A stretch of 22,696 nucleotides of DNA, taken from assembly GCA_947254205.1 (NCBI GenBank), contig CAMYCE010000030.1, forward strand, positions 1 to 22,696, given 5' to 3'. Position numbers and translations under genes: made by a program. The notes under the pieces are model-generated. The model was not told the DNA's origin. It worked only from the letters and a program-made list of their open reading frames with translations, and made no database searches. Position 1 is the first letter of the stretch. Every line of letters begins with the position of its first letter. This stretch comes from an uncultured Prevotellaceae bacterium (GTDB lineage: Bacteria; Bacteroidota; Bacteroidia; Bacteroidales; Muribaculaceae). Shown here piece by piece: positions 1-8,243 of the stretch.

Positions 1-1
1 C

Positions 2-37
2 GCCATGAAACGAAGTGGGAAAAACGTGGCGCAATAG
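2..37 (+). CDS. Possible 3' end of an upstream gene (partial)
   Basis: A short reading frame enters from the left edge and stops at TAG 35-37, giving about 11 residues (AMKRSGKNVAQ). It is preferred over the overlapping frame ending at 79-81 because its codons (GCC, AAC, GTG, GCG) fit the neighbouring genes. The DNA after 37 also turns AT-rich and carries a promoter-like box. There is too little sequence to assign a product, and the call could be wrong. Confidence 0.25.
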   Translation, partial: AMKRSGKNVAQ

Positions 38-49
38 GAATAGTTTTTG

Positions 50-57
50 TAAATTTG
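50..57 (+). promoter_or_regulatory. Bacteroidetes-type -7 box (TAAATTTG)
   Basis: TAAATTTG matches the TAnnTTTG -7 consensus of the Bacteroidetes primary sigma factor. It lies about 40 nt before the ATG of the small membrane protein, in an AT-rich stretch. No clear TTTG is present 19-21 nt upstream, so only the -7 part is seen. It would drive the 58-residue protein and dxs. Confidence 0.45.
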
Positions 58-98
58 CCGATTGGAACTCAATTTCCATAAAAACTCAAGATTTCGAC

Positions 99-275
99 AT
101 GAGCATTGGCACCATATTGCGATTTGTGATTTTAGGCATCTTGTGGCTGGCTTTGGTCTACTACATTGTGACTCATGCCGCCATGACCTTCACCACATGG
201 TTCTCGATTTTGGCTTCGGCCATTATTGTGTTTGTGCCCATGTATAAGAAATATGTTAGAGATAAAAAGGATTGA
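99..275 (+). CDS. Small two-helix membrane protein upstream of dxs, unknown function
   Basis: This predicts 58 residues starting at ATG 99. Two hydrophobic segments are visible, about residues 5-25 (ILRFVILGILWLALVYYIV) and 31-48 (FTTWFSILASAIIVFVPMY). They are followed by a basic tail, YKKYVRDKKD, which suggests a double-pass inner-membrane protein with the C-terminus in the cytoplasm. The frame stays open to an ATG at 15, but that extension crosses the promoter-like box at 50-57 and has no membrane character. The stop at 273-275 lies 8 nt before the preferred dxs start, so the two are probably cotranscribed. I do not recognise a family and infer no function; the membrane-protein-like composition is the main evidence that it is a real gene. 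Confidence 0.6.
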   Translation: MSIGTILRFVILGILWLALVYYIVTHAAMTFTTWFSILASAIIVFVPMYKKYVRDKKD

Positions 276-283
276 CTACTATC

Positions 284-2203
284 ATGTGTGATAACAAATA
301 TATACAAGAGCATTTTCCGCTTCTTGCCACCATCGACAGCCCCGACGACCTGAAGAAACTTGAGGTCGACAAGTTGCCTGACGTGTGCAAGGAGTTGCGT
401 GAATTCATGATTCATGAACTCTCGGCCAACCCCGGGCACTTTGCTTCGAGCATGGGAGCGGTGGAAATTAATGTGGCGTTGCACTATGTGTTCAATACGC
501 CCTACGACCGACTGGTGTGGGACGTTGGCCACCAAGCCTATGCTCACAAGATTCTCACAGGTCGTCGCGACCGTTTCTCCCTCAATCGCAAGTTTCAGGG
601 CTTGAGTGGTTTTCCCAATCCCTGCGAGAGCCAATACGACACCTTCATTGCAGGTCATGCCAGCAACTCCATCTCGGCGGCACTGGGCATGGCCATGGCG
701 GCCCAACTGGTCCACGAAGACGACCGCAAGGTAGTGGCAGTGATAGGCGATGCCTCAATTAGTGGTGGCTTGGCCTTTGAGGGGCTCAACAATGCGGCCT
801 CTCACCCCAACAACTTGCTCATTGTGCTCAACGACAACGACATGTCGATCGATGAGCCTGTGGGAGCTTTTGGCGAATACATGACCGACCTCACCACTTC
901 CAAGAAATATAACACCCTGCGCTACAAGGTCTATCAATTTTGCCGTCGCCATGGCATCATCTCCGACCGTGGCAAGGGCAAGGCATTGCGCTTCAACAAT
1001 GCCATTAAATCGTTGCTCACAGGGCAACAAAACATTTTTGAGGGCTTGAACATACGCTATTTCGGGCCATTTGATGGGCACGATGTGAAAAAGTTGGTCA
1101 AGATTTTTGGCGACGTGAAAGACATGACAGGCCCCAAAATCATTCACCTGCACACTCGCAAAGGCAAGGGATATGCTCCTGCCGAGGCCGACCCCACCAC
1201 ATGGCACGCTCCGGGCAAGTTTGTGGAGGGCACGGGCGAGCGCATCGAGGGCGACATCAAGGGCAAACCCATCAAATATCAAGATGTGGCAGGCCACACG
1301 CTGGTAGAGCTGGCACAAAAAAATGAAAAAGTGGTAGCCATCACGGCCGCCATGCCCAGTGGCACATCGGTGTCGATGATACAAGAGAAATATCCCGAGC
1401 GCACCTTTGATGTGGGCATCAGCGAGGGGCATGCCGTGACGTTTTCGGGTGGCTTGGCCAAAGATGGCATGCACCCATTTTGTTGCATCTATAGCTCATT
1501 TTTGCAACGTGGCTACGACGAGATTATTCACGACGTGGCCATTCAGCACTTGCCCGTTACCTTTTGCATCGACCGCGCCGGCATTGTGGGCGAGGACGGG
1601 GTGACACATCATGGCATGTTTGACTTGGCCTATTTGCGTTGCATTCCAGGCATGACAGTGAGTGCCCCCATGAATGAGCACGAGCTGCGCAATCTCATGT
1701 TCACCTCGCAACTCGATGGCAAGGGCCCCTTTGCCATACGCTACCCTCGTGGCAGTGGTGTGCTGGTGGAGTGGCAAAACGAAATGCACGAGGTGCCCGT
1801 GGGCAAGGGCAGGAAACTGAGCGAGGGTGGCGATATAGCTATTTTGAGCTTGGGGCACATTGGCAACAATGTGGCCACTGCTATCGTGAAATTGCGTGAG
1901 CGTGGCATTGAGGTCACCCACTACGACATGGTTTTCTTGAAACCTATCGATGAAGAAATATTGGAGCAAGTGGCAGGGGGGCAATTTCGCCATGTGGTGA
2001 CGGTTGAAGATGGAACCACAACGGGCGGATTGGGCAGTGCCGTGACCGAGTGGCTGTGTGAGCACGGACATCACATTCAAGTCACCCGCTTGGGCTTGCC
2101 CGACACTTTTGTCGACCAAGGCACTGTGGCTCAATTGCACCAATGCTGTGGAATTGATGTGCAATCGATTGTGGACAAGGTGGTTGAACTGATTAAGAAA
2201 TAA
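284..2203 (+). CDS. dxs: 1-deoxy-D-xylulose-5-phosphate synthase
   Basis: DXS condenses pyruvate and glyceraldehyde 3-phosphate with thiamine diphosphate, the first step of the MEP isoprenoid pathway, in the cytoplasm. The protein has 639 residues, normal for the family. Visible landmarks are the active-site histidine motif GHQAYAHK (from about residue 82) and the ThDP/Mg motif GDASISGG (155-162) with NDND (183-186). The transketolase pyrimidine-binding motif DRAG is at 430-433, and a transketolase C-terminal domain follows from about 500. The second residue after GD in the ThDP motif is A rather than the usual G. ATG 284 is chosen; an in-frame TTG at 272 overlaps the previous stop and would add four residues. 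The stop lies 15 nt before trkA. Isoprenoid supply also feeds the side chain of menaquinone, whose ring genes lie further right in the window. Confidence 0.95.
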   Translation: MCDNKYIQEHFPLLATIDSPDDLKKLEVDKLPDVCKELREFMIHELSANPGHFASSMGAVEINVALHYVFNTPYDRLVWDVGHQAYAHKILTGRRDRFSLNRKFQGLSGFPNPCESQYDTFIAGHASNSISAALGMAMAAQLVHEDDRKVVAVIGDASISGGLAFEGLNNAASHPNNLLIVLNDNDMSIDEPVGAFGEYMTDLTTSKKYNTLRYKVYQFCRRHGIISDRGKGKALRFNNAIKSLLTGQQNIFEGLNIRYFGPFDGHDVKKLVKIFGDVKDMTGPKIIHLHTRKGKGYAPAEADPTTWHAPGKFVEGTGERIEGDIKGKPIKYQDVAGHTLVELAQKNEKVVAITAAMPSGTSVSMIQEKYPERTFDVGISEGHAVTFSGGLAKDGMHPFCCIYSSFLQRGYDEIIHDVAIQHLPVTFCIDRAGIVGEDGVTHHGMFDLAYLRCIPGMTVSAPMNEHELRNLMFTSQLDGKGPFAIRYPRGSGVLVEWQNEMHEVPVGKGRKLSEGGDIAILSLGHIGNNVATAIVKLRERGIEVTHYDMVFLKPIDEEILEQVAGGQFRHVVTVEDGTTTGGLGSAVTEWLCEHGHHIQVTRLGLPDTFVDQGTVAQLHQCCGIDVQSIVDKVVELIKK

Positions 2204-2210
2204 CAAACTA

Positions 2211-2216
2211 AAAGGA
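2211..2216 (+). promoter_or_regulatory. Ribosome binding site of trkA
   Basis: AAAGGA lies a few bases before ATG 2219 and is one of the few recognisable Shine-Dalgarno sequences in the window. It supports that start. Confidence 0.5.
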
Positions 2217-2218
2217 AA

Positions 2219-3553
2219 ATGAAGACTATTATTGCCGGTGCAGGCGAAGTGGGCACTCATCTGGCCAAGATGTTGAGCAACGAAGACCAAGACATCATTG
2301 TTTTGGACACCGACGACACGCGATTGGCCAACTTGGAGAGCTATAACCTCATGACTTATTTGGGCAGTGCCGTGTCGTTTGATGTGTTGAAAGCAGTCGA
2401 TGTGGCTCATGCCGATCTTTTCATTGCAGTGACTCCCTTTGAGAGTCGCAACTTGGTGTCGTGTTCGATGGCAAAATCCATGGGCGCCAAAAAAACGGTG
2501 GCCCGCATCGATAACTTTGAATTCCTGAAAAAGGAGCATGATGCCTATTTCGATAATTTTGGGGTCGACGACCTCATTTATCCCGAATATTTGGCAGCCA
2601 AAGAAATAGGGCGTGCGCTCAAGCACACTTGGGCACGCCACTGGTTTGAACTCTTTGATGGCGAGCTCATTGTGGCTGCCGTGAAGTTGCGCGACAATGC
2701 CAAAATCGTGGGTAACCGATTGCGTGAAATTGGCAATATCAACCACTATATGCACGTGTCGGCCATTAAGCGCAATCGCGAGACCATTATCCCTGGAGGC
2801 GATGACATTATCCATGCCCACGACATTGTGTATATTGCCACAACCCACGACCATGTCGACAAGGTGATAGAGGTGTGTGGCAAGGTGCAATTCAAGATTG
2901 AAAACTTGATGATCATGGGCGGTAGCCTCATTGCCGAGCAAATAGGGCGCACGTTGGGAGAAACTGTTAAAATTAAAATCATTGAACCCGATTATGCCCG
3001 TTGCCAGAGTCTTGCCGATGTGTTGCCCTATTGCAAAATTGTGCATGGCGATGCCACCGACTATGAAATTCTCGAAGAAGAGGGCATCGAAGATACCGAC
3101 GTGTTTGCGGCCCTGAGCGACCGTAGCGAGACCAACATTTTGAGTTGCATGATGGCCAAGGAACATGGGGTGCGCAAAACCATTGCCGAGGTCGAGAGCT
3201 TGCAGTTTATCAACGAGGCCGAGAGCCTTAACATTGGTTCCATTATCAACAAGAAGTTGCTGGCTTCGAGTCGCATTTTTCAAATTTTGCTCGATAGCGA
3301 TGTCAACAATGCCCGTTGCTTGGCTCTTGCCGATGCCGAAGTGGCCGAGCTCATAGTGAAGGAGGGGAGCAAGGTGTGCAACCATGCAGTGAAAGACTTG
3401 CGCTTGCCCCACGACATGACCATAGCAGGACTTGTGCGCGATGGCGAGGGCATGCTGGTGAATGGCGACACACAATTGCAGCCGGGCGACCATGTGGTCA
3501 CCTTCTGCCTATCGGGAGCATTTCATAAGGTTGAAAAGTTTTTTGGTTACTAA
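2219..3553 (+). CDS. trkA: Trk potassium uptake regulatory subunit TrkA
   Basis: TrkA is the cytoplasmic NAD(H)/nucleotide-binding gating ring of the TrkH potassium channel. The 444 residues form two tandem RCK units. The first Rossmann fold begins MKTIIAGAGEVG, with glycines 7, 9 and 12 and the acidic D30 (IIVLD) that binds ribose. A TrkA-C domain follows at about 140-225. The second nucleotide-binding domain starts near 230 (MIMGGSLIAEQIGR) with E256 (KIIEPD), and a second TrkA-C domain covers about 360-444. The second glycine motif is GGSLIA rather than a strict GxGxxG, so this site may bind nucleotide more weakly. The stop codon is immediately followed by the ATG of trkH with no gap, so the two subunits are translationally linked. 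Confidence 0.95.
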   Translation: MKTIIAGAGEVGTHLAKMLSNEDQDIIVLDTDDTRLANLESYNLMTYLGSAVSFDVLKAVDVAHADLFIAVTPFESRNLVSCSMAKSMGAKKTVARIDNFEFLKKEHDAYFDNFGVDDLIYPEYLAAKEIGRALKHTWARHWFELFDGELIVAAVKLRDNAKIVGNRLREIGNINHYMHVSAIKRNRETIIPGGDDIIHAHDIVYIATTHDHVDKVIEVCGKVQFKIENLMIMGGSLIAEQIGRTLGETVKIKIIEPDYARCQSLADVLPYCKIVHGDATDYEILEEEGIEDTDVFAALSDRSETNILSCMMAKEHGVRKTIAEVESLQFINEAESLNIGSIINKKLLASSRIFQILLDSDVNNARCLALADAEVAELIVKEGSKVCNHAVKDLRLPHDMTIAGLVRDGEGMLVNGDTQLQPGDHVVTFCLSGAFHKVEKFFGY

Positions 3554-5032
3554 ATGATACGTCAGTTTTCACAGAGCATAAATTTTCCCATTGTGCTTAG
3601 AGTCATGGGCTGGTTGCTTTCGATCGAGGCACTATTCATGTTGATTCCGGCCTGTGTGTCGTGGGGCTATGGCGAGAGCATCTCCTCTATGTCGTTTCTC
3701 TACTCTGCAGGCATCACCATTGCTGTGGGGCTTGCACTCATGTGCCTGCAACCTGGCTCTATGCAGTTGCGCAGGCGCGAGGGCTTGTTGCTCACTGCCA
3801 CAGTGTGGATTTTCTTCTCGGCGTTTGGCATGTTGCCTTTTCTATTTTCGGGCACACTGCCACAACCCTCCGATGCTTTTTTTGAAACCATGTCGGGGTT
3901 CACCACCACGGGAGCCACAGTCATCACCGATGTCGACCGTGTCCCACATGGCATTTTGCTGTGGCGATCGCTCATTCAGTGGATTGGTGGCATGGGAATC
4001 ATTCTGTTCACATTGGCAGTGTTGCCCATGCTCAACCACAAGGGAGGCATTGCCATGTTTAATGCCGAGGTCACTGGCATCACCCACGAGCGCATGCGAC
4101 CACGTGTGAGCCAAACAGCCAAATATTTGTGGTCGCTCTACATTGGCATCACTTTGGTGCTGTGGGCTCTGCTTACGCTGGGGCCCATGGGGTGGTTTGA
4201 CTCGTTGTGTCACACCATGGCCACCGTCTCCACGGGTGGTTTCTCATCAAAAACCATGGGGTTGGGCTATTGGCACGATGCCTATAGCGACACGGTGATA
4301 ATGCTGTTCATGTTCTTGTGTGGAGTGAACTTTGCATTGATGTTTAAGGCCTCGAAGCAAGGTCCCAAAGTGCTGTGGGCAAGCGACACTTTTCGCTGGT
4401 ATGCAGGCATCACCTTGGGAGTGACGCTCATCATTGTTGTGCGCATGATGGCCGAGGGCTTTCTCGACGATCGCAGCGAGCGAGTGCTGTTTGCTGCCTT
4501 CGACACGGTGTCGGCAATCACCTCTACCGGCTTTTCAACCTATAGCTATGAGAAGTCGGGTGAGTTTATCTCGTTTTTGCTCATGATAGTCATGTTTTTT
4601 GGTGGCATGGCAGGTTCAACGGCTGGTGGAGCCAAGGTCGACCGACTCATCGTGATGCTCAAAAACACGCGCAATGAGTTTTATCGTGTGTTGCACCTCA
4701 ATGCAGTGACCTCGGTGCGTGTTGATGGCAGGGCAATTCCTCACGAAATTGTAGCCAAAGTGATAGCTTTTTTGTCGATTTATGTGCTCATTGTTGTTTT
4801 GGTGGCAGTAATGCTCTCAATGATGGGTCTCCCCATTTTCGACTCGCTATTTTCTTCTATGTCGGCAATGGGCAACGTTGGTTTTGGCTATGGTTTGACT
4901 GGCGAAAACAGCGCGTTTGCCCTCATTCCCGATTTTGCCAAGTGGCTCTTAGCATTTGAAATGATGGTGGGCAGGCTTGAGTTGTTCACCGTGTTGGTTC
5001 TCTTTACCAAGGGTTTTTGGGTAAAGGAATAG
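3554..5032 (+). CDS. trkH: Trk potassium uptake channel subunit TrkH
   Basis: TrkH is the membrane subunit that conducts K+ with the TrkA ring. It has 492 residues and many hydrophobic helices. The four pore loops of the superfamily of K+ transporters are all present: FETMSGFTTTGAT (about 110-122), HTMATVSTGGFS (220-231), FDTVSAITSTGFST (316-329) and FSSMSAMGNVGFG (433-445). The selectivity-filter glycines fall in TTTG, STGG, TSTG and GNVG. GGMAGSTAGGAKVDR (350-364) is the conserved region after the third pore helix. ATG 3554 follows the trkA stop directly. The protein looks complete and ordinary. Confidence 0.95.
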   Translation: MIRQFSQSINFPIVLRVMGWLLSIEALFMLIPACVSWGYGESISSMSFLYSAGITIAVGLALMCLQPGSMQLRRREGLLLTATVWIFFSAFGMLPFLFSGTLPQPSDAFFETMSGFTTTGATVITDVDRVPHGILLWRSLIQWIGGMGIILFTLAVLPMLNHKGGIAMFNAEVTGITHERMRPRVSQTAKYLWSLYIGITLVLWALLTLGPMGWFDSLCHTMATVSTGGFSSKTMGLGYWHDAYSDTVIMLFMFLCGVNFALMFKASKQGPKVLWASDTFRWYAGITLGVTLIIVVRMMAEGFLDDRSERVLFAAFDTVSAITSTGFSTYSYEKSGEFISFLLMIVMFFGGMAGSTAGGAKVDRLIVMLKNTRNEFYRVLHLNAVTSVRVDGRAIPHEIVAKVIAFLSIYVLIVVLVAVMLSMMGLPIFDSLFSSMSAMGNVGFGYGLTGENSAFALIPDFAKWLLAFEMMVGRLELFTVLVLFTKGFWVKE

Positions 5033-5089
5033 TTCAGAATTGTGATTAAACAAAGAAATGATAAACTTTATAATCTCAAAAATAAACAG

Positions 5090-5096
5090 AAAGGAG
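5090..5096 (+). promoter_or_regulatory. Ribosome binding site that sets the ftsK start
   Basis: AAAGGAG lies 5 nt before GTG 5102. This strong Shine-Dalgarno spacing favours GTG 5102 over the upstream in-frame GTG at 5042, which has none. Confidence 0.6.
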
Positions 5097-5101
5097 ACAA
5101 A

Positions 5102-7624
5102 GTGACAACAGATACTACATTTAATCCCGATATTTCCAGTGTGAAGGAGAGTGAGGCCTACAGGCAACGCGAGGCCGAAAAGAAAAAACTTGCCGAGGAG
5201 AAGCTCACCAAGATGCAGCGATTTGTTAATTTCTTTCGCAATGGTCGCACGCGTCTGGCCATTGGCGTGATTTTCATGCTCACAGGACTTTATCTTGCTA
5301 TTGCTTTTATTTCGTTTTTGCTGGGGGCGGGCGATGTCGATCAAAATCGTGTGATGTATTACACGGCAATGGAAAATGCCCATGAGCCCAGTCGCATTCA
5401 CAACGCTGTTGGAGCTTTGGGGGCTTTGGTTTCTGAGTTTTTTGTGCGCGATGGTTTTGGGGTTGTAGCATTTGTGCTTGTGTTGTGGAGCTTGACTCTT
5501 GGACTCAGGTTTTTTAAACGTGGGCGCAAAACCTATTTTTTCTCCTACACTCTCATTTGCCTCTTTAGTCTTTTCACATTCTCATTGATTGTGAGTGCTT
5601 GCTCCTTGCAGTGGAATCCTGTGAGTTTTCCTCTTGGAGGCAACTTGGGTCGCACAATCAATGAAACGTTGATGGGCTTGTTGGGCATTTATGGCATGAT
5701 AGCAGTCAATTTTGTTGTGGGATTGATATGGATTCTGTTGTGCTACAAGACTATTGTGTCGATTTATCTCAATATAAAAGGAAAAATTCCTGCTCGTCGC
5801 AAGTTTAATGGTGATGAAGCCGACGAAAACGAGAATTCAGAGGTGTCGACTTCCCGCTTTTTGGGAGGTGACGACAAGGTGCAACGTGAGCAGCAACAAG
5901 CCACTGTTGTCCCTGCAACCTCAGCACCAGCAGTAGCACCAACCCTCGCCACCCCTCGCCAGCAGGTGCGTGCTCCTCGCCGTGCCCCTAAGGCAACAGT
6001 TGGAGGCCGCACCGATACTGCAGTGGCAGGCGACCCAGCCCAAATGCGCCTTTTTGACAAGGGTACAGGCGCTATCACCTATAACGACCCCACGGGAGAA
6101 TTTATTCACTATCAATTTCCTCCTCTCGAATTGCTTGCCGATGGAAAGATGAAAACCGATAGTGTAGATGTTGAGGAGCAGGAAGCCAACAAAAAACGCA
6201 TTACCGAGACACTCAACAACTATGGCATTCAAATCAAGAAGATAGAAGTGCATGTGGGCCCCACGGTCACGCTTTTTGAGATTATCCCCGAAGATGGTGT
6301 GCGCATCTCCAAAATCAGAGGCCTTGAAGACGACATTGCCTTGAGTCTTGCCGCATTGGGCATTCGCATCATTGCCCCCATGCCAGGCCGTGGCACCATT
6401 GGCATTGAGGTGCCCAACCGCGATCCGCAAATCGTGCCCATACGCCAAGTGCTAAGTTCAAAAAAATATACCGAAACTCGCGCCAAGTTGCCCATGGCAC
6501 TGGGTTGCACAGTGTCAAACGAGGTGTTTGTAGCCGATTTGGCCAAGATGCCCCACTTGCTGGTAGCTGGTGCAACCGGTAAGGGTAAATCGGTGGGACT
6601 GAACACGATTATCACTTCATTGCTCTATTCCAAAGGGCCCTCGGAGTTGAAGTTTATCTTGGTCGACCCCAAGCGCGTGGAGTTTAGCATCTATGCCGAC
6701 CTCGAAAAATATTATTTTGCACGTGTGCCAGGTGAGGAACGTTGCATTATCACCGATACCGAAAAGGTAGTGAAAACTCTCAACTGCCTTGTGCAAGAAA
6801 TGGAAAATCGATATAAAGTGCTCGAAGATTGCAAGGTGCGCAAGGTTGAAGACTACAATGCCTTGTGGCGACGTGAATTGCGCAACGTGCTCGATGCCGA
6901 TGGGCACAAGCGTTATAGCTTCATGCCCTATATCGTGTGCATTATCGACGAGTTTAGCGACATGATTATGACCGCAGGCAAGGAAGTTGAAACTCCCATT
7001 GTGCGCATTGCTCAAAAGGCGCGTGCAGTGGGCATTCACATGATTATTGCCACTCAGCGACCCTCGGCCAACGTAATCACAGGTTTGATTAAGGGTAACT
7101 TCCCGGGCCGTGTTGCGTTTGCCGTGTCGCAAATGACCGATAGTCGCATCATTCTCGACCGCTCGGGTGCTCAGCATCTCATTGGCCGTGGCGACATGCT
7201 CTTCTCGGTCGATGGCGAAATCACACGCTTGCAATGCCCATTTATCGACACGCCCGAAATTGTGCGCATTTGCGACTATATCAAGGAACAAGAAGACAAC
7301 GACATTGATGTGAACCACGAAGAGCCCTATGAGTTGCCCGAATATGTCGCTCCCAACGAGGGTGGCAATGATGGCGCCGGTGGCACAGGTGCCAATCTCA
7401 ACGACCGTGACCCGCTGTTTGAGGAAGTGGCAAAGTGGGTGGTGCAGGCCGACATGGCTTCAACCTCAAGTGTGCAGCGTCGCTACTCTATTGGCTACAA
7501 CCGTGCAGGGCGCATCATGGATCAGCTCGAAGCCGCTGGCATAGTGGGTCCCTCAACTGGGGGCAAGCCACGCAAGGTGCTATTAACCCCTATGGACATT
7601 GACCAAACTTTGTTTAATTCTTAA
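5102..7624 (+). CDS. ftsK: DNA translocase FtsK
   Basis: FtsK is the septal DNA pump that clears chromosome ends and activates dif recombination during division. The 840 residues start at GTG 5102 because of the AAAGGAG site; GTG 5042 would add 20 residues. The N-terminus is charged, then four membrane helices follow at about 52-72, 118-138, 146-168 and 194-220. A low-complexity Ala/Pro/Thr/Arg linker covers about 255-305. The motor carries Walker A GATGKGKS (490-497) and Walker B IVCIIDE (611-617). A C-terminal winged-helix gamma domain covers about 770-840 (DPLFEEVAKWVV ... SVQRRYSIGYNRAGRIMDQL) and is the part that reads KOPS sequences. The linker is short compared with E. coli FtsK, as is common in Bacteroidetes. 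It lies 69 nt after trkH. Confidence 0.96.
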   Translation: MTTDTTFNPDISSVKESEAYRQREAEKKKLAEEKLTKMQRFVNFFRNGRTRLAIGVIFMLTGLYLAIAFISFLLGAGDVDQNRVMYYTAMENAHEPSRIHNAVGALGALVSEFFVRDGFGVVAFVLVLWSLTLGLRFFKRGRKTYFFSYTLICLFSLFTFSLIVSACSLQWNPVSFPLGGNLGRTINETLMGLLGIYGMIAVNFVVGLIWILLCYKTIVSIYLNIKGKIPARRKFNGDEADENENSEVSTSRFLGGDDKVQREQQQATVVPATSAPAVAPTLATPRQQVRAPRRAPKATVGGRTDTAVAGDPAQMRLFDKGTGAITYNDPTGEFIHYQFPPLELLADGKMKTDSVDVEEQEANKKRITETLNNYGIQIKKIEVHVGPTVTLFEIIPEDGVRISKIRGLEDDIALSLAALGIRIIAPMPGRGTIGIEVPNRDPQIVPIRQVLSSKKYTETRAKLPMALGCTVSNEVFVADLAKMPHLLVAGATGKGKSVGLNTIITSLLYSKGPSELKFILVDPKRVEFSIYADLEKYYFARVPGEERCIITDTEKVVKTLNCLVQEMENRYKVLEDCKVRKVEDYNALWRRELRNVLDADGHKRYSFMPYIVCIIDEFSDMIMTAGKEVETPIVRIAQKARAVGIHMIIATQRPSANVITGLIKGNFPGRVAFAVSQMTDSRIILDRSGAQHLIGRGDMLFSVDGEITRLQCPFIDTPEIVRICDYIKEQEDNDIDVNHEEPYELPEYVAPNEGGNDGAGGTGANLNDRDPLFEEVAKWVVQADMASTSSVQRRYSIGYNRAGRIMDQLEAAGIVGPSTGGKPRKVLLTPMDIDQTLFNS

Positions 7625-7637
7625 ACTCGCAACGACA

Positions 7638-8225
7638 ATGAAAAAAATACTCTCAATCATGTTGCTATTGCTTGCCACGTTCACCATGCAGGCACAAACG
7701 GCAACTGCTATTTTCAGCAAGACCCTTTCAACTTTCAAAGCTGCAGGGGTGGTGAGTGCTGGCTACTCGATGGGAAGCTCCAAAGGCACGATTGTGATGA
7801 ATGGCTCAAAGTTTCGCGTGCTTGCCAACGACCTCAAGGCGTGGTATGATGGTAAAACGCAGTGGACCTATTCCAAGGCCACAGGTGAGGTGAATGTGAC
7901 TTCGCCATCGCCTCAAGAGCTTGTCATGGTCAATCCGCTGGCAGCAGCGCAGTCGATTAAGGCGGCCTACAACATGAGTGCCACCAGGACCTCGGCTTTT
8001 TATTTGCTCAAACTCACTCCCAAGCGCAAAAGCAATGTGAAGAGCATCACGCTCTATATCACCAAGGGGGGCTATCAACTCTCAAAGGCAATTTACACAA
8101 CTGCCAAAGGTTCGACTACATTGAAAATTACTAACTATAAAACGCATGCCAATTATCCTGCCTCTACTTTCAAGTTCCAAAAATCGCTGGTGCCTGCAGG
8201 TAGCGAGGTGGTTGACTTGCGATAA
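7638..8225 (+). CDS. LolA-like outer-membrane lipoprotein carrier
   Basis: This is a 195-residue periplasmic protein with a signal peptide (MKKILSIMLLLLATFTMQAQ, cut near residue 20). The mature part looks like a LolA-type fold: alternating strands including GTIVMNGSKFRVLANDLKAW, then WYDGKTQWTYSKATGEVNVTSP, which matches the 'DGK..W.Y.....V.' pattern of LolA. LolA ferries lipoproteins across the periplasm from LolCDE to the outer membrane. ATG 7638 lies 13 nt after the ftsK stop; an in-frame start at 7599 would overlap ftsK and spoil the signal peptide. An ftsK-lolA order is usual in Bacteroidales, which supports the call. LolA-like proteins in this phylum are divergent, so a more specialised carrier role cannot be excluded. 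Confidence 0.8.
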   Translation: MKKILSIMLLLLATFTMQAQTATAIFSKTLSTFKAAGVVSAGYSMGSSKGTIVMNGSKFRVLANDLKAWYDGKTQWTYSKATGEVNVTSPSPQELVMVNPLAAAQSIKAAYNMSATRTSAFYLLKLTPKRKSNVKSITLYITKGGYQLSKAIYTTAKGSTTLKITNYKTHANYPASTFKFQKSLVPAGSEVVDLR

Positions 8226-8243
8226 AAAAACAACACATGAACT

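Noticed and set aside
1..81. Frame 1 open from the left edge to TAA 79-81 (27 codons including stop) as the end of an upstream gene
   Set aside because: It crosses an AT-rich stretch with a -7-like box (50-57) and uses ATA/GTA codons unlike the neighbouring genes. The frame ending at 37 fits better, though neither is secure.
1496..3493. A 665-codon open frame on the - strand across the end of dxs and most of trkA
   Set aside because: It lies opposite two well-supported genes, has His/Gln/Ala-rich composition without domains, and mirrors their codon bias.
5042..5101. FtsK starting at GTG 5042
   Set aside because: There is no ribosome binding site there, whereas GTG 5102 has AAAGGAG at ideal spacing.
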